A stretch of 64,000 nucleotides of DNA from Nostoc sphaeroides (GTDB taxonomy: Bacteria > Cyanobacteriota > Cyanobacteriia > Cyanobacteriales > Nostocaceae): positions 4,772,501-4,836,500 of the forward strand of contig NZ_CP031941.1 of the NCBI RefSeq assembly GCF_003443655.1. Direction: 5' to 3'. Below, one piece after another: positions 1 to 9,768 of the stretch (its first letter is position 1; every line of letters starts with the position of its first letter). A program made the position numbers and the translations under genes. Below the pieces are notes generated by a model, which had not been told where the DNA came from, ran no database searches, and saw only the letters and a list, made by a program, of their open reading frames with translations.

Positions 1-1
1 A

Positions 2-376
2 AATCCTCCTCTCGCGCGCGATCACTTTTATGGTTCCCGCACGGAAGCAGTGGTGAAGGAGTATCAGAAGAAATATCAGTTGCAAGAAACTGGAATTGCT
101 AATTTAGCACTCCGCCAAAAGCTGAATGAAGAAGCAAAGACAGTCTTCACTCAGCCAACGGCTAAACCAACACCTACACCGACGGCTAAACCGACAGCTA
201 AACCAACAGCTACCCCAACAGCTACCCCAACAGCTACCCCAACAGCTACCCCAACAGCTACCCCAACAGCTACACCAACAGCTACCCCAACAGCTACACC
301 AACGGCTACCCCAACAGCTACACCAACGGCTACACCAACGGCTACACCAACGCCTACACCAACAACTACACCCTAA
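2..376 (+). CDS. C-terminal part of a peptidoglycan-binding-domain protein with Thr/Pro-rich tail (5' truncated by window)
   Basis: The frame is open to the left edge, so the start lies outside the window. The first 45 residues read as the end of a PG_binding_1 repeat (around GSRTEAVVKEYQKKYQL, then GIANLALRQKL), a fold that binds cell wall peptidoglycan in secreted hydrolases and structural proteins. From about residue 60 the protein becomes a long PTATPTATP tail encoded by a 12-bp repeat, ending at the TAA at 374-376. Such tails usually act as extended wall-spanning linkers, but here it is terminal. The catalytic or anchoring part, if any, is not visible. The domain call is from motif recognition; the role in envelope binding is inference. 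A GTG at 50 would give a short orphan protein, which is less likely because coding signal continues upstream. Confidence 0.75.
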   Translation, partial: NPPLARDHFYGSRTEAVVKEYQKKYQLQETGIANLALRQKLNEEAKTVFTQPTAKPTPTPTAKPTAKPTATPTATPTATPTATPTATPTATPTATPTATPTATPTATPTATPTATPTPTPTTTP

Positions 377-407
377 TCGCCACCAAAAACTCCTACCCCA
401 AAACCTC

Positions 408-1301
408 TTAATTCATTTGATTTGGTTCTTCTAAGGGTCTGCCCTTGGGTATAGGTAGAATTGGACGAGGGTCATTGTAAGGCATAGGAATGTACTGGAC
501 GCTGGGTCGGCCTCCTTGCGACTGTGGGTACAAATCCATGAGATCATAAATAGAATGGGGCAGTCCGACAGTTACGGGCAGCCCCATTTCTGTTGCTTCT
601 TCTATAGTGATGGGATAGTCGTGGGTGACGCGCCCGGTTGTCAAGGCTTCGATAATCGATTCGATATTTTCTGGCAGAACTTTTTGTTTAGGTATACTAT
701 CTTTTAGCAGAGTCCGTACAAACCTCTGTACCTGCTGCATTGCTTTGCGTGAGATATCGGCCATTATTAGAGTTTGGTCATCAATCTCACTGATGGGTTT
801 ATCTTCGACTACTTTTAGGATACTTGCTGCTGGGTAGTTACCCAATTGGGGATCAACTGGCCCTAAGACAGCATTAGCATCCATAATAATTTCATCAGAG
901 GCGATCGCCAGCATTGTACCGCCACTCATGGCATAGTGGGGTACAAAGACTGTAACTTTTGCTTGGTGGCGAATTAAGGCTCTGGCGATTTGTTCTGTAG
1001 CTAAAACCAAACCACCAGGAGTATGCAAAATTAAGTCAATCGGCACATCTGGGGGTGTGAGGCGAATTGCTCGCAATATTTGTTCTGAGTCTTCGATAGT
1101 AATGTAGCGAGATATGGGAATTCCCAGGAAACTAATGGACTCTTGACGGTGAATGAGCAAAATTACCCGACTTTTGCGTTCCTGCTGAAATTGCTGTAAA
1201 GCACGCAAGCGGCGATATTCTATTTGACGTTTTTGCCAAAGGGGTTGCAAAGAAGTCAGAAGCAGAAAAATCCAGAATAAATCACCAATACCAAAGCCCA
1301 T
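408..1301 (-). CDS. SDH-family ClpP-fold membrane serine protease
   Basis: About 297 residues when started at the ATG at 1301. It begins with a hydrophobic segment (IGDLFWIFLLLTSLQPLW), then a basic stretch, then a ClpP/crotonase-like fold typical of the serine dehydrogenase proteinase family (SDH/SppA relatives). Visible landmarks are the HTPGGL loop (oxyanion-type Gly-Gly) and HYAMSGGTMLA, where the Ser in MSGG is the expected nucleophile. The family cleaves membrane or short peptides; the substrate here is unknown. In-frame starts at 1340 (ATG) and 1349 (GTG) add up to 16 residues; I prefer 1301 because the hydrophobic anchor follows directly. It is convergent with the upstream wall-binding protein, with only about 30 bp between the two stops. 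Confidence 0.8.
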   Translation of the reverse strand: MGFGIGDLFWIFLLLTSLQPLWQKRQIEYRRLRALQQFQQERKSRVILLIHRQESISFLGIPISRYITIEDSEQILRAIRLTPPDVPIDLILHTPGGLVLATEQIARALIRHQAKVTVFVPHYAMSGGTMLAIASDEIIMDANAVLGPVDPQLGNYPAASILKVVEDKPISEIDDQTLIMADISRKAMQQVQRFVRTLLKDSIPKQKVLPENIESIIEALTTGRVTHDYPITIEEATEMGLPVTVGLPHSIYDLMDLYPQSQGGRPSVQYIPMPYNDPRPILPIPKGRPLEEPNQMN

Positions 1302-1558
1302 AAATATTAATTCTTGTTCAAAAATAACGGTTGTCGTCATTATTGTCACAAATTTGGGGCGATCGCATTTCTATCTGTAGGTTTAAAAGTCATTAACCAC
1401 ACTCAGCAAAAATCTTATTATAAAACTTAATATTATTAATAGTTGAGAAGTTTATTACACTTTTTGTAGAGAAAAAAGAGAGTTAAGTAGTATAGCTAGA
1501 TGCAAAAATTGAAATTTAAAGAGCTTTAATCAACTCGTTCTATTGAACAGGAGTAAAT

Positions 1559-1969
1559 ATGGAAGTTGAACCCAACGACGGTTTTGGTACTGCCACTTTC
1601 ACAGGGGTAGGCTTGGGATTTGTACAGGGTTTTCCAGAGCCTGGATTTGATTTCTATGCTTCTTACGGGAACTATATTGGTTCTGGAGACAACGACTACC
1701 ACTACTTGTATGCTCAAAGGGGAAATACAATTTCCATTAACACCTCTGGTAGAGGCTCCTACGCTGATGATGTGGACACGACCATAACACTCTTTAATCA
1801 GTACTACACACAAGTAGGCTTTGATAACAATAGTGGTAGCGGCCTTAACAGCTCATTGACATACAAGGCTCCACTAAGTGGCTACTACTACTTTAATGTA
1901 GCGGGATATTTGGGTGATACAGGGAATTATGATATTACCGTCAATTTAACGCCCAATTTGACGACGTAA
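1559..1969 (+). CDS. Small PPC-domain (pre-peptidase C-terminal) protein
   Basis: 136 residues, preceded by a good ribosome site (CAGGAG, about 6 nt before the ATG). It starts EVEPNDGFGTA and continues with the typical PPC pattern: a VEPND opening, DFYASYG/DNDYHYLYA, an Asp-rich DDVDTTITLF strand, FDNNSGSGLNSSLTYKAP and a closing GYYYFNVAGYLGDTGNYDITV. PPC domains normally sit at the C-terminus of secreted proteases and bind Ca or matrix. Here the domain is essentially the whole protein and no signal peptide is visible, so secretion would need another route or the gene is a domain relic. Function beyond the fold is unknown. Confidence 0.7.
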   Translation: MEVEPNDGFGTATFTGVGLGFVQGFPEPGFDFYASYGNYIGSGDNDYHYLYAQRGNTISINTSGRGSYADDVDTTITLFNQYYTQVGFDNNSGSGLNSSLTYKAPLSGYYYFNVAGYLGDTGNYDITVNLTPNLTT

Positions 1970-2682
1970 ATTAGACGTGTTAACACTTAGAGTATGTCTG
2001 AATAAAAGCCTCTATTGCTACTTTCTTAAGGGCGAGAAACTGGTCTGCATCAACGAGAAATCGTTTTTACAGACCCTCACTTCGACTACTTGAGTGCTTT
2101 AGCTGGATATATTTTTGACTTTTCAGACATCCTCTAAGAGGGAATGCTACGCGCTCATAGCCTCAAGGTTTGCTAACTAGGGCATGGTTAGGACAAATCT
2201 GCTATAAATCAATACAGTTCAGTTAAGCACTTCCTGCTTCTCTTTGCGTCCTTCTCTAACGAGACGCTACGCGATGATTGGTGTCAACTTAACGTGAAAG
2301 CCATGTCTCGCAAGGAACTGAAGTTCCAAGAATAATAGCGAAAGTCATCTGAAGATGACTAAATATAGCCAAAAATCTTTAGTCTACTTCAGTAGACTTT
2401 AGCTAAAAGCCAAAGAACTTTAGTTCAAGGCGGGTGAGGAAGCTTTCAGATAAGCTATTTGTAACTTAAGTTGACACGTATGCTACGCGATGGCGTCCTT
2501 GGCGGTACCCTGCGGGAAGCCGTTCGCGTAGCGTCTCGTAGAGAAGCGTCTACGTCAAAAAAATTGACTTTGACAAAGAGTTTTAGCCTTAACCCAAGCG
2601 TATTGTGCTATGGATAGCTAGTTGTGACAGACGCTCTCTTAGATTGTCAATGTCCTAAGCTGTCTGACCACTGCTATATTGA
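1970..2682. other. Gene-poor stretch with palindromic interspersed repeats
   Basis: No convincing coding region. Holds a lone copy of a TIR end (CAGTTCAGTTAAG, about 2216-2228) of the CAATAC element family seen complete at 9865 and 17327, the hairpin-rich element at 2313-2432, and GC-rich palindromes around 2480-2550 (for example GCGTAGCGTCTCGTAGAGAAGCG-like) of the type scattered in Nostoc genomes. Confidence 0.6.
2313..2432. repeat. Hairpin-rich interspersed repeat, family also at 44305
   Basis: Successive small hairpins (GGAACTGAAGTTCC; AGTCATCTGAAGATGACT; AGTCTACTTCAGTAGACT) followed by a tail ACTTTAGCTAAAAGCC...GAACTTTAGTTC..GGCGGG. The same tail and hairpin order recur at 44305-44403, so this is a dispersed structured repeat rather than unique regulatory DNA. 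Confidence 0.65.
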
Positions 2683-4569
2683 TTATCCCCGTCGCCAAAT
2701 CTTGATAGTATCGTCATCACCACCGCTAACTAGGGTTTGGCCATTGGGACTGAAAGCAACACATCTAACATAACTGGAATGCCCTGTAAGTGTGCTGATT
2801 TCTCTACCACTATGTACGTGCCACAGTTTGATAGTGTTGTCCCAACTACCACTAGCGAGAAATTGCCCATCATGGCTAAAAGCGACTGACCAAACTGAAT
2901 CAGAATGACCAATGAGAGTACGAATTTCTCTGGCTGTATTTACATGCCACAGTTTAATTGTGTTGTCACCACTGCCACTGGCCATAATTTCCCCATCTTT
3001 GCTGAAGGCGATACAGTTGACAAAGAAGGAATGGCCTAATAATGTGCAAATATTTTTGCCTGTGTATACTTGCCATAATTTGATGGTGTAATCATTACTG
3101 CCACTAGCTACAAGCTGTCTATCTTTGCTATTCGTTGCAGGTGTTCTTGGAGAGTAGGCGACCGACGAAACTGAGTCAGCATGACCTATGAGAGTTTGGG
3201 TTTCTATGCCTGTGTGTACTTGCCACAGTTTAATTGTGCAGTCAGCACTACCACTAGCCAAAAATTTGCCATCTGGACTAAAGGCAACGGAATTCACCCA
3301 ATTAGCATGACCCTGGAGAGTACGAATTTCTTTGCCTGTGTTTACATCCCACAATTTGATGGTGTTATCCCAACTACCGCTAGCTAAGATTCCCCGGTTC
3401 TGGTCTGCAACTGGCGCAGATTTGCCAGACTCCCCTTGATAAGAAAGGTTTCCAGAGATTGGGCTAAAGGCGACGGAATGAACCATACTGGAATGACCAG
3501 AAGACCAACGACCTAGTTGACGCACTAGCTTGCCAGTACCCAGTTGCCAAAGTTTAATAGTATGGTCATTACTGCCGCTAGCAATCAATTGCCCGTCTGA
3601 GCTAATGGCGATCGCATGAACCATACTAGAATGACCTTTGAGGGTCTGTACACATTGCCACTTCTGTTGATCTAATACAAGTGGAGGTGGTTTAAGTCTA
3701 GGCGTTATCACCAAGGTAGATGATATTGGTGCTATCTTATCGTCAGTATCAGGGCCCAATAAATCTAACCACTCCTGCACAGACTGGGGACGATAGGTTG
3801 ACTCCAAATCCATGCCGCAAATAATAGCCTGATTTACCCTGTCGCTGATCTTAGGATTAAAATATTGTGGTGGTTCTAAATTAATATTGTGACGTCTATC
3901 ATCTGCACTTGTGGGTATAACTGCGGTAAGCAAATTATACAAAGTAGCAGCTAAGGCGTAGATATCAATATATTCTCCTCGTGGCGCTTCTGATTCATAC
4001 TGCTCAGGTGGGGCAAAACCAGGAGTACGATATACTGTATGCCTTTGAATCATATTGGGAATAAATTCTCTAGCGATACCAAAATCTATCAGCACTGCTT
4101 CTGATTTATCAATGCGGATCATAATATTACGTGGTTTAAGATCCCGATGCAGCAGCCCTTTAGAGTGAATTAGCGTCAAAGCGTCGCCAATTTGCCGGAT
4201 GTACAGTAGCGCTTCTGCTTCTGATAGTACCCCCATCCGTCTCACGCGCTGTCCTAAGTCTTCGCCTTCGATGTAATCCATCACCATGCAGGGCAAATTT
4301 CCCTCATCAAAGATGGTTTCTATTTGTACTATATGAGGATGATGACACACAGCCAACCGGACTGCTTCATCCCGGAAGTCTTGCCGTAACTTGTTTCGGT
4401 GGAGTATCCAGGCCGGGTGATTCAGGATTTCTTCTTTGAGAGTTTTAATCACTCGCAGTTGATTCCGTTGATTTCTGGCAAGATAAGTAATGCCAATTCC
4501 GCCTTCGCCTAGTTGGCTTTCAATAATGTACCGTCCACCGAATAAAGACTTTCCTGCATTCCACACCAT
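2683..4569 (-). CDS. Serine/threonine protein kinase with C-terminal seven-blade WD40 propeller
   Basis: 628 residues. The N-terminal 270 residues form a Hanks-type kinase: glycine loop [10 protein letters not shown], lysine in VIKTLK, catalytic loop [11 protein letters not shown] in VLIDFGIA, and an APPEQYE activation-segment end. A linker of about 35 residues leads to seven WD40 units, each with GH...V.S(V/I)A.S..G..(L/M)ASGS.D.TIKLW, enough for one closed propeller. Blades 2 and 4 carry insertions (about 20 and 8 residues) between the strand after AFSP/AYSP and the next strand. No transmembrane segment is seen, so it is probably cytosolic. In cyanobacteria this architecture is common and the propeller is thought to dock substrates or partners; the pathway is unknown. 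Confidence 0.93.
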   Translation of the reverse strand: MVWNAGKSLFGGRYIIESQLGEGGIGITYLARNQRNQLRVIKTLKEEILNHPAWILHRNKLRQDFRDEAVRLAVCHHPHIVQIETIFDEGNLPCMVMDYIEGEDLGQRVRRMGVLSEAEALLYIRQIGDALTLIHSKGLLHRDLKPRNIMIRIDKSEAVLIDFGIAREFIPNMIQRHTVYRTPGFAPPEQYESEAPRGEYIDIYALAATLYNLLTAVIPTSADDRRHNINLEPPQYFNPKISDRVNQAIICGMDLESTYRPQSVQEWLDLLGPDTDDKIAPISSTLVITPRLKPPPLVLDQQKWQCVQTLKGHSSMVHAIAISSDGQLIASGSNDHTIKLWQLGTGKLVRQLGRWSSGHSSMVHSVAFSPISGNLSYQGESGKSAPVADQNRGILASGSWDNTIKLWDVNTGKEIRTLQGHANWVNSVAFSPDGKFLASGSADCTIKLWQVHTGIETQTLIGHADSVSSVAYSPRTPATNSKDRQLVASGSNDYTIKLWQVYTGKNICTLLGHSFFVNCIAFSKDGEIMASGSGDNTIKLWHVNTAREIRTLIGHSDSVWSVAFSHDGQFLASGSWDNTIKLWHVHSGREISTLTGHSSYVRCVAFSPNGQTLVSGGDDDTIKIWRRG

Positions 4570-4858
4570 TAGTAATATTTGACAATTCCTGGTATTTATT
4601 TTGGCACGGTATTCAGTTCAGTCAACACGAATTTTTGGAAATTCAATTTTGTTTTGCTGTTGTAGCTTTTTGAATTACTTACTTAGAGAACATTTTCATT
4701 AACCTCAATAATTACTAATATAGAGTTGGGTATACCCTAATATTTTTAGCTAAACTATACCTTTACACCAAAATTCTATTTGATTATTCATGCTAAAGTA
4801 AACGATGACTTTAGCCATATTTTGTCATAATAATTTGACTCGTAGGTAATGTAAAATT

Positions 4859-5767
4859 ATGCTAAAGAATCTAAACTTGAAACAAAAGTTTACAATTCTG
4901 CTACTGGTAATTCTGACATTCGGTTTGAGCTTGAGTGGATTTGCTCTTTCTTCTCTGCTTAGAGAGAATGCTAAACAAGATATTAGCTCAACAGGTCTTA
5001 TGCTCATGCAAACCATGAGTTCTATTCGTAAATACACTAATACTCAAGTTAATCCAGAGCTAGCTGATAAATTGGAAACTGAGTTTTTGCCGCAAAGTGT
5101 GCCTGCATACTCAGCACGGGAGGTATTTGAGATTTTACGGAAAACACCAGAGTACCGTGATTTCTTTTACAAAGAAGCAACTCTCAATCCGACAAATCTT
5201 CGGGATAAGGCTGACGGTTTTGAGACGGAAATTGTAGAAAGGTTCAGAAATAAATCAGACCTGAAAGAAGTGAGTGGATTTCGCTCAATTCCTGGTGGCG
5301 ATATCTTTTATATTGCTCGTCCGCTACCAATTACTGAACAAAGTTGTTTGAAGTGCCATAGTGTACCCGAAGCTGCACCTCCAAGTATGATTAATCTTTA
5401 TGGTACAGCTAATGGATTTGGGTGGAAGCTGAATGAAATTGTTGGCGCTCAGATTATTACAGTACCAGCAAATAACGTTATCAATAAAGCCCATCAGTCT
5501 TCCTTAGTAATTATCCTAATTGTATCAACTATTTTTATAGCTACTATCCTGTTAGTAAACTTTTTCTTGAATCGACAAGTTGTTATGCCTCTCAAACGCA
5601 TGACTCGCATCGCCGAAGAAGTTAGTACTGGACACATGGATGTTGAATTCGAGCAGATGTCTAATGATGAAATCGGTAATTTAGCTAAAGCCTTTAAACG
5701 GATGCAGTTAAGTTTAGAAATGGCAATGAAAAGAATCAAACGCACTCAGGGAAGTATAGGGGACTAA
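4859..5767 (+). CDS. Membrane DUF3365 haem-type sensor protein with HAMP domain
   Basis: 302 residues: an N-terminal membrane helix (about 12-32), a periplasmic-type domain with SCLKCHSVPEAAP (a CxxCH c-type haem motif, about residues 162-166), a second membrane helix (about 214-236), then a HAMP linker (PLKRMTRIAEEVSTGHMDVEF...DEIGNLAKAFKRM) and a short tail without kinase, cyclase or methyl-accepting domain. The layout matches DUF3365 (Tll0287-like) redox sensors. Because the output domain is missing, the signal must pass to a partner; the nearest candidate is the kinase at 6002-7252, which is convergent and 234 bp away, so this pairing is inference only. Confidence 0.85.
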   Translation: MLKNLNLKQKFTILLLVILTFGLSLSGFALSSLLRENAKQDISSTGLMLMQTMSSIRKYTNTQVNPELADKLETEFLPQSVPAYSAREVFEILRKTPEYRDFFYKEATLNPTNLRDKADGFETEIVERFRNKSDLKEVSGFRSIPGGDIFYIARPLPITEQSCLKCHSVPEAAPPSMINLYGTANGFGWKLNEIVGAQIITVPANNVINKAHQSSLVIILIVSTIFIATILLVNFFLNRQVVMPLKRMTRIAEEVSTGHMDVEFEQMSNDEIGNLAKAFKRMQLSLEMAMKRIKRTQGSIGD

Positions 5768-5870
5768 AATAATTCGTAATTCGTAATTCGTAATTCGTAA
5801 TGACGCTCGTTCCGACGGTGCGCTATCGGTAATGCTTCTCTAAGAGACAGTACGCGAAGCTAACATAATT
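5768..5870. repeat. Short tandem AATTCGT repeat and palindromic remnant
   Basis: Directly after the stop of the DUF3365 gene there are about four copies of the heptamer AATTCGT (about 5768-5800), followed by a GC-rich interspersed palindrome (to about 5860). These are typical intergenic filler of heterocyst-forming cyanobacteria. Confidence 0.7.
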
Positions 5871-6001
5871 TGTAATTCAGTTGTGGAACAGATATTTAGA
5901 CTCAGCCACAAAACTGGCTGCGCTTAGTTGCTATGCAACTTAAACTTTGAGAATTAGTTAAAAATTAAAAATTATCTCTAAATGAACGGTGGTCTAAATA
6001 T

Positions 6002-7252
6002 TTATAAGAATAAGCTTTTTTTGAATTCCAAAGCTGCTTGAAAGTCAGGAATTTCCCTGGCTATGAGTTCAATAAATTGGTCGGGTGAAATGTAAGGATT
6101 TTCAGCTAAGATTTCTTCCATAACTAGATTTGCCATTGGCCCGATGTGGTAAGCTAACTCTTGCTGACAATGTTTAAGAAATGATCGTTGGAGCGAAGGT
6201 TGGTGTTCTTTAATTCGCCCATTTTGCGGAATAGTCGGTGAAGTAGGTGAACTAAAAATTGTTTCCCCAGCTTGGTTGTATGACGGCGATATTGGCGACA
6301 TAGCCTGAAATTCAGGATTAAATACGGTGGGGGGCAAATCATCCAGCATGATTGCAGGAGACATTACCACTTCTGGTTCTCTAATCCGCTCTAAATCAAT
6401 AAGAACTTCCCTAGCTGTTTGGTATCGCTTGTTAGGTCTATCTGCCAACATTTGATCGAGTACTTGAGCGAACCCATCAGTAACATAGGTATAATAACGC
6501 CAGTTCCACTCTAAGGAATATTGATCCATTAGTAAAGATGGATCTCTACCTGTAAGTAGTACAATAGCTGTTACCCCCAAAGCATAAAGGTCACTAGAGG
6601 GGGAACATAAACCCAAGCTAATCTGTTCGCGGGGAGCATACCCCACTTTGCCGACAAGGGACATTTTGCCAACAAAAGTCACCTGGTGGTTAGAACTTCT
6701 CCCTTCATTCATGTCAGCAATTTGCTTGCCTACACCGAAATCAATCAGCACTGGCAGATCCTTGCCATCAGGTAACATTATGTTATCAGGCGAAATATCT
6801 CGATGAATGATGTTGTGCTGGTGAATATATTCCAAAACAGGCAGCAGATTCTTTAGCCACTCTATAACTTCTTCTTGGGAAAAGTTTCTTCCTTGACGTT
6901 GAAGTTCTCCCAGCAGCCTAGAATATGTTTTACCGTCAACATACTCTTGTACTAGGAATAACCGACCATCTCCTTCAAAGCAAGCCAAAAATTTGGGAAT
7001 TTGAGGATGTTGCAATTGATGAAGAATTTTTGCCTCTCTTTTAAATAAGTTGCGATATTGTTCCAGTCCACTCTCCCCTGTGCCAATGGGTGCAAATTCC
7101 TTGAGAACACAAGCTTCATTAAACCGACGAGTGTCAAAGGCCAAGTAAGTTCGCCCCAATCCTCCCTGTCCCAGAAGTTTTTGAATAATATAGCGGTTAT
7201 CGATTAGAGTTCCAGCAGCTATTTCTGGTCTTGTGGTGTGGGACTGTGACAT
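6002..7252 (-). CDS. Serine/threonine protein kinase with C-terminal helical domain
   Basis: 416 residues with a GGAG-type ribosome site about 9 nt before the ATG. The kinase domain covers residues 18-290: glycine loop LGQGGLGRTY, lysine in VLKEF, catalytic loop HRDISPDN (Asp and Asn kept; the usual Lys-Pro is Ser-Pro), DFG in VLIDFGVG, and APREQI at the end of the activation segment. After a Pro/Ser-rich linker the last 70 residues form a helical module (LKHCQQELAYHIGPMANLVMEEIL... to IPDFQAALEFKKSL), which resembles a small C-terminal module seen in other cyanobacterial regulators; I do not know its partner. No membrane segment. Convergent with the DUF3365 sensor gene. Confidence 0.9.
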   Translation of the reverse strand: MSQSHTTRPEIAAGTLIDNRYIIQKLLGQGGLGRTYLAFDTRRFNEACVLKEFAPIGTGESGLEQYRNLFKREAKILHQLQHPQIPKFLACFEGDGRLFLVQEYVDGKTYSRLLGELQRQGRNFSQEEVIEWLKNLLPVLEYIHQHNIIHRDISPDNIMLPDGKDLPVLIDFGVGKQIADMNEGRSSNHQVTFVGKMSLVGKVGYAPREQISLGLCSPSSDLYALGVTAIVLLTGRDPSLLMDQYSLEWNWRYYTYVTDGFAQVLDQMLADRPNKRYQTAREVLIDLERIREPEVVMSPAIMLDDLPPTVFNPEFQAMSPISPSYNQAGETIFSSPTSPTIPQNGRIKEHQPSLQRSFLKHCQQELAYHIGPMANLVMEEILAENPYISPDQFIELIAREIPDFQAALEFKKSLFL

Positions 7253-7957
7253 CTCATCGCACTCCTTGCGATTTTATTATTGATAAATTATTCAGTTTGC
7301 TGAAAGTCAGAAACTCTAGCTGATATTGGCTTATAACATCCCTAAATTAGCATCACTGTCAAGACAAAGAAATAGACTCTTCTACAATCTATTGACGGTC
7401 TTGTGTGACCAAATAGACAATTTTTACCTGAGTAGTTCGCTCATACTACTCACACTTACGTATTTTAGCAGCCGGAATATAACCAGTGTCTGCGGTAATC
7501 TCTGCGACTGGTGTGGGCATCGCTTTTTAGATTCGCAGATGAACCACATTTTACCTCTAGTAACTCAATTGGCACTGAGCTTTGGAACACTAAATAAGGA
7601 TATAGCGTGATATCATAGTTTCTCAGAAAAACTGAGGTTGCTATAGACTTCCCGAAAAAATTATTATACAGCAGATTGCGCTCTAATCGAATACACGTAG
7701 AGACGAAGAAAAGCTACGTCTCTACAAGGTTTTGGGTTTTATATATGTACTTCATTTACCTGAAATCTGCTGTATGTATTTCAAGTGATGAATATGCGTT
7801 AGCGCAGCTCGTCGTAGACATCGCTCTCAAAAATTAATCTTTCTGAGAGCTAATATCGTTAAGAGATAGCTGTTTCGGCATCGGCTATCAAAGTTTTCAT
7901 TACAAGTGATTCTCAACAGCAGAAAATTATGCTGCGTATCAGAAAAGACTCGTGAAG
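7253..7957. other. Non-coding stretch with one TIR element
   Basis: No ORF here resembles a known family; a 94-codon frame at 7326-7610 has no recognisable motif and is probably chance. The stretch contains the palindrome-cored element at 7667-7774. The remainder is AT-rich and without a clear signal. Confidence 0.5.
7667..7774. mobile_element. MITE-like element, TACAGCAGATTGC family (copy 1)
   Basis: A 108-bp segment starting TACAGCAGATTGC and ending CATTTACCTGAAATCTGCTGTA, with a central hairpin (GTAGAGACG...CGTCTCTAC, 7697-7725). The outer ends match, in the other orientation, the element at 20993-21089, whose central hairpin is completely different. No transposase ORF. No clear target duplication. 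Confidence 0.65.
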
Positions 7958-8812
7958 CTACAATAATTCATCTAGTTCATCAGGATTCACGCCTAATTGA
8001 CGCAAACGTTCTGCTAATTGTTCTGCTTTTCGTTTAGCTTGAGCAGCTTCTTGTCTAGCTTCTGTAGCTTCTTGTTTAGCTTCTGTAGCTTCTTGTTCAG
8101 CAATAATAGCTCGTTCAGTTGCAGCAACAGCTTCCTCTGTGGGTGCGGGAATTAATTCTCCTGTCAAAGTGAACCACCTCAACCACAACCTTTCAATATC
8201 TCGAAATGAACCTTGCCATAAGCCTAAACTTAAATCTATCTCTGGCATTAATAGATATCCATTAGTCAAGTTCATCGGTTCATAGTGACCGCCGACTAAC
8301 TGAAAAGCCCGAAGTTCATTAGTATAGCGACTAAAAACAACATAGTAAGGAATCCGCAAAATTCGCTCATAAACTTCCCATTTACTAGGAGGTTTATCTG
8401 CTGCACTTTCTCTTCTTGTGCCTAAATCTTCGTCTTCCGTACCTGGAGATAATAACTCAACAACCACAAAGGGATTTGCTGGTTCTTGCCAAGTTACATA
8501 ACTTAAGCGTAAATCCTGCCCTTTGTATAATTTTCCTACACCTACGACACCAAACCAATCTGGGCGCTTATACCATAAAGGATGCTGTAAATCATAGTAG
8601 AGATTAAGGTCAGCCGCACTGTAAACTAGTTCGGGATTCCAGTTAATGGGCTGAAAAGTTAAATATAAAAGTAAGGGTTGTAAAAAGTGAAAATCGTCTG
8701 GCAAGCCTGGTTCCTCTGGGTTGTCACTTGGTAAATCATACATCGTTGGTAGCGTTTCCCAAGGAGGAAGCGGCGGGTCAGATTGAGGGATGTAATGTGG
8801 AGAAGAAGTCAT
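7958..8812 (-). CDS. Uma2-family (DUF820) PD-(D/E)XK endonuclease-like protein
   Basis: 284 residues. The central region carries the DUF820 pattern KRPDWFGVVGV ... FVVVELLSPGTEDEDLG ... KWEVYERILRIPYYVVF, where the PD aspartate and the VELLSPGT glutamate are the expected metal ligands of a restriction-endonuclease fold. The last 55 residues are an Ala/Glu/Gln/Lys heptad-like coiled coil (repeats of EATEAKQEATEARQEA) ending in RLRQLGVNPDELDELL, the usual tail in cyanobacterial members. These genes exist in dozens of copies per Nostoc genome and their role is unsettled. A second, divergent member lies at 11786-12535. Confidence 0.85.
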   Translation of the reverse strand: MTSSPHYIPQSDPPLPPWETLPTMYDLPSDNPEEPGLPDDFHFLQPLLLYLTFQPINWNPELVYSAADLNLYYDLQHPLWYKRPDWFGVVGVGKLYKGQDLRLSYVTWQEPANPFVVVELLSPGTEDEDLGTRRESAADKPPSKWEVYERILRIPYYVVFSRYTNELRAFQLVGGHYEPMNLTNGYLLMPEIDLSLGLWQGSFRDIERLWLRWFTLTGELIPAPTEEAVAATERAIIAEQEATEAKQEATEARQEAAQAKRKAEQLAERLRQLGVNPDELDELL

Positions 8813-9253
8813 AATAAAAATTGGGTTTGATATTTTTCGGCTATTAATTTTATGGCTCTACCGTACTGATTATGCTAAATTCACAGCTTCTAAAAGGGAA
8901 CAGGGAACGGGGAACAGAAGCGAATAGATGTGTACTGAGTTTTTTCACGCAATCAAACAGGATTCCTATAGAAGTAATAATGTTATTTCACAACTAGCTG
9001 CGAAGTGCTAGCGCACCGCTCTGCTAACACCAAATTTTGAGATCGCTTCTGCTACTATTATCTCTAAATGTTTGACTTCCTTGGATCAAATGCTACTGGA
9101 CTCTAATGGTGAAACTTTCTCAAGGTTGCTAATTAGCGAGATATCACTTATTGAAAGGTATAAAAATTTTTTCTTAATTGCTTATAAATAACTATTACTT
9201 TCTAAATTACTTGGGGAATACTGAAATTTAGTACCATTAAGGGCGTATGAAAA
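8813..9253. other. Intergenic, no gene seen
   Basis: Divergent spacer between the Uma2 gene and the conserved protein at 9254. Contains a short GGGAACA-type heptamer remnant (about 8896-8920) and a GC-rich palindrome (about 9000-9030). No promoter can be assigned with confidence. Confidence 0.5.
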
Positions 9254-9721
9254 ATGGCAGATAATAAAGTCAGTGCAAAACTTTCCTCCGCAGATAGGGA
9301 AGCCGTGATGCAAGCTATTACTACTATCCGCGAAAAGTTACCGTTCTTGATTGATTTGACAACCGAGGAGCGTAAAGCTTTACCCAAGCTGGGGGATAAG
9401 AGTCGGGCGTTTGTGAGTAAGGCGTTGGAAATCGGCACACAAAACCCTGACTTCTTACCTCGTTCTTTTGACTTGAATGAAATGCGCCAAGATATCGAAT
9501 TATTTGAAGCCCTGTATCCCATTTTGTTGTCGTTGACGCAACTGCAAGAACTGGTGGATGATACTTCTGTGGCTGTTGGTAGCGAAGCTTATGCGGCGGG
9601 GTTGATGGTATACAACTATGCGAAAGTCAGTGGTAAAGGCGCGGGTTTAGAGTCAATGATTGATGATTTAGGACGCAGATTTGCCCGGAAAGCTAAAAAA
9701 GTGCAACCACAAACTTCATAA
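9254..9721 (+). CDS. Conserved cyanobacterial protein of unknown function (paralogue of the gene at 34301)
   Basis: 155 residues, helical and soluble, with a basic C-terminus (RRFARKAKKVQPQ). It is clearly paralogous to the protein at 34301-34774: both share ADREAVMQAI-type openings, REKLPFLIDLTTE, KSRAFVSKALE, LPRSFDL, LLSLTQLQELVDDT and EAYAA(G/A)L blocks. I do not recognise a characterised family. The two copies lie in unlike surroundings, and each is followed 290-360 bp downstream by a minisatellite of 21-bp period. Start ATG at 9254; no strong ribosome site. Confidence 0.8.
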   Translation: MADNKVSAKLSSADREAVMQAITTIREKLPFLIDLTTEERKALPKLGDKSRAFVSKALEIGTQNPDFLPRSFDLNEMRQDIELFEALYPILLSLTQLQELVDDTSVAVGSEAYAAGLMVYNYAKVSGKGAGLESMIDDLGRRFARKAKKVQPQTS

Positions 9722-9768
9722 GTCGAGAAATTAGGTAATTTCTAGCAATAAAATTACCGTAGGCATTG

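Noticed and set aside
2-376. Alternative frame at 126-434 with long Gln/His/Arg repeats
   Set aside because: Shifted reading of the same 12-bp repeat; the frame coding the PG-binding domain and PTATP tail continues to the window edge and is the real one.
7326-7610. 94-codon plus-strand frame
   Set aside because: No ribosome site, no family resemblance, irregular composition; probably chance in an AT-rich spacer.
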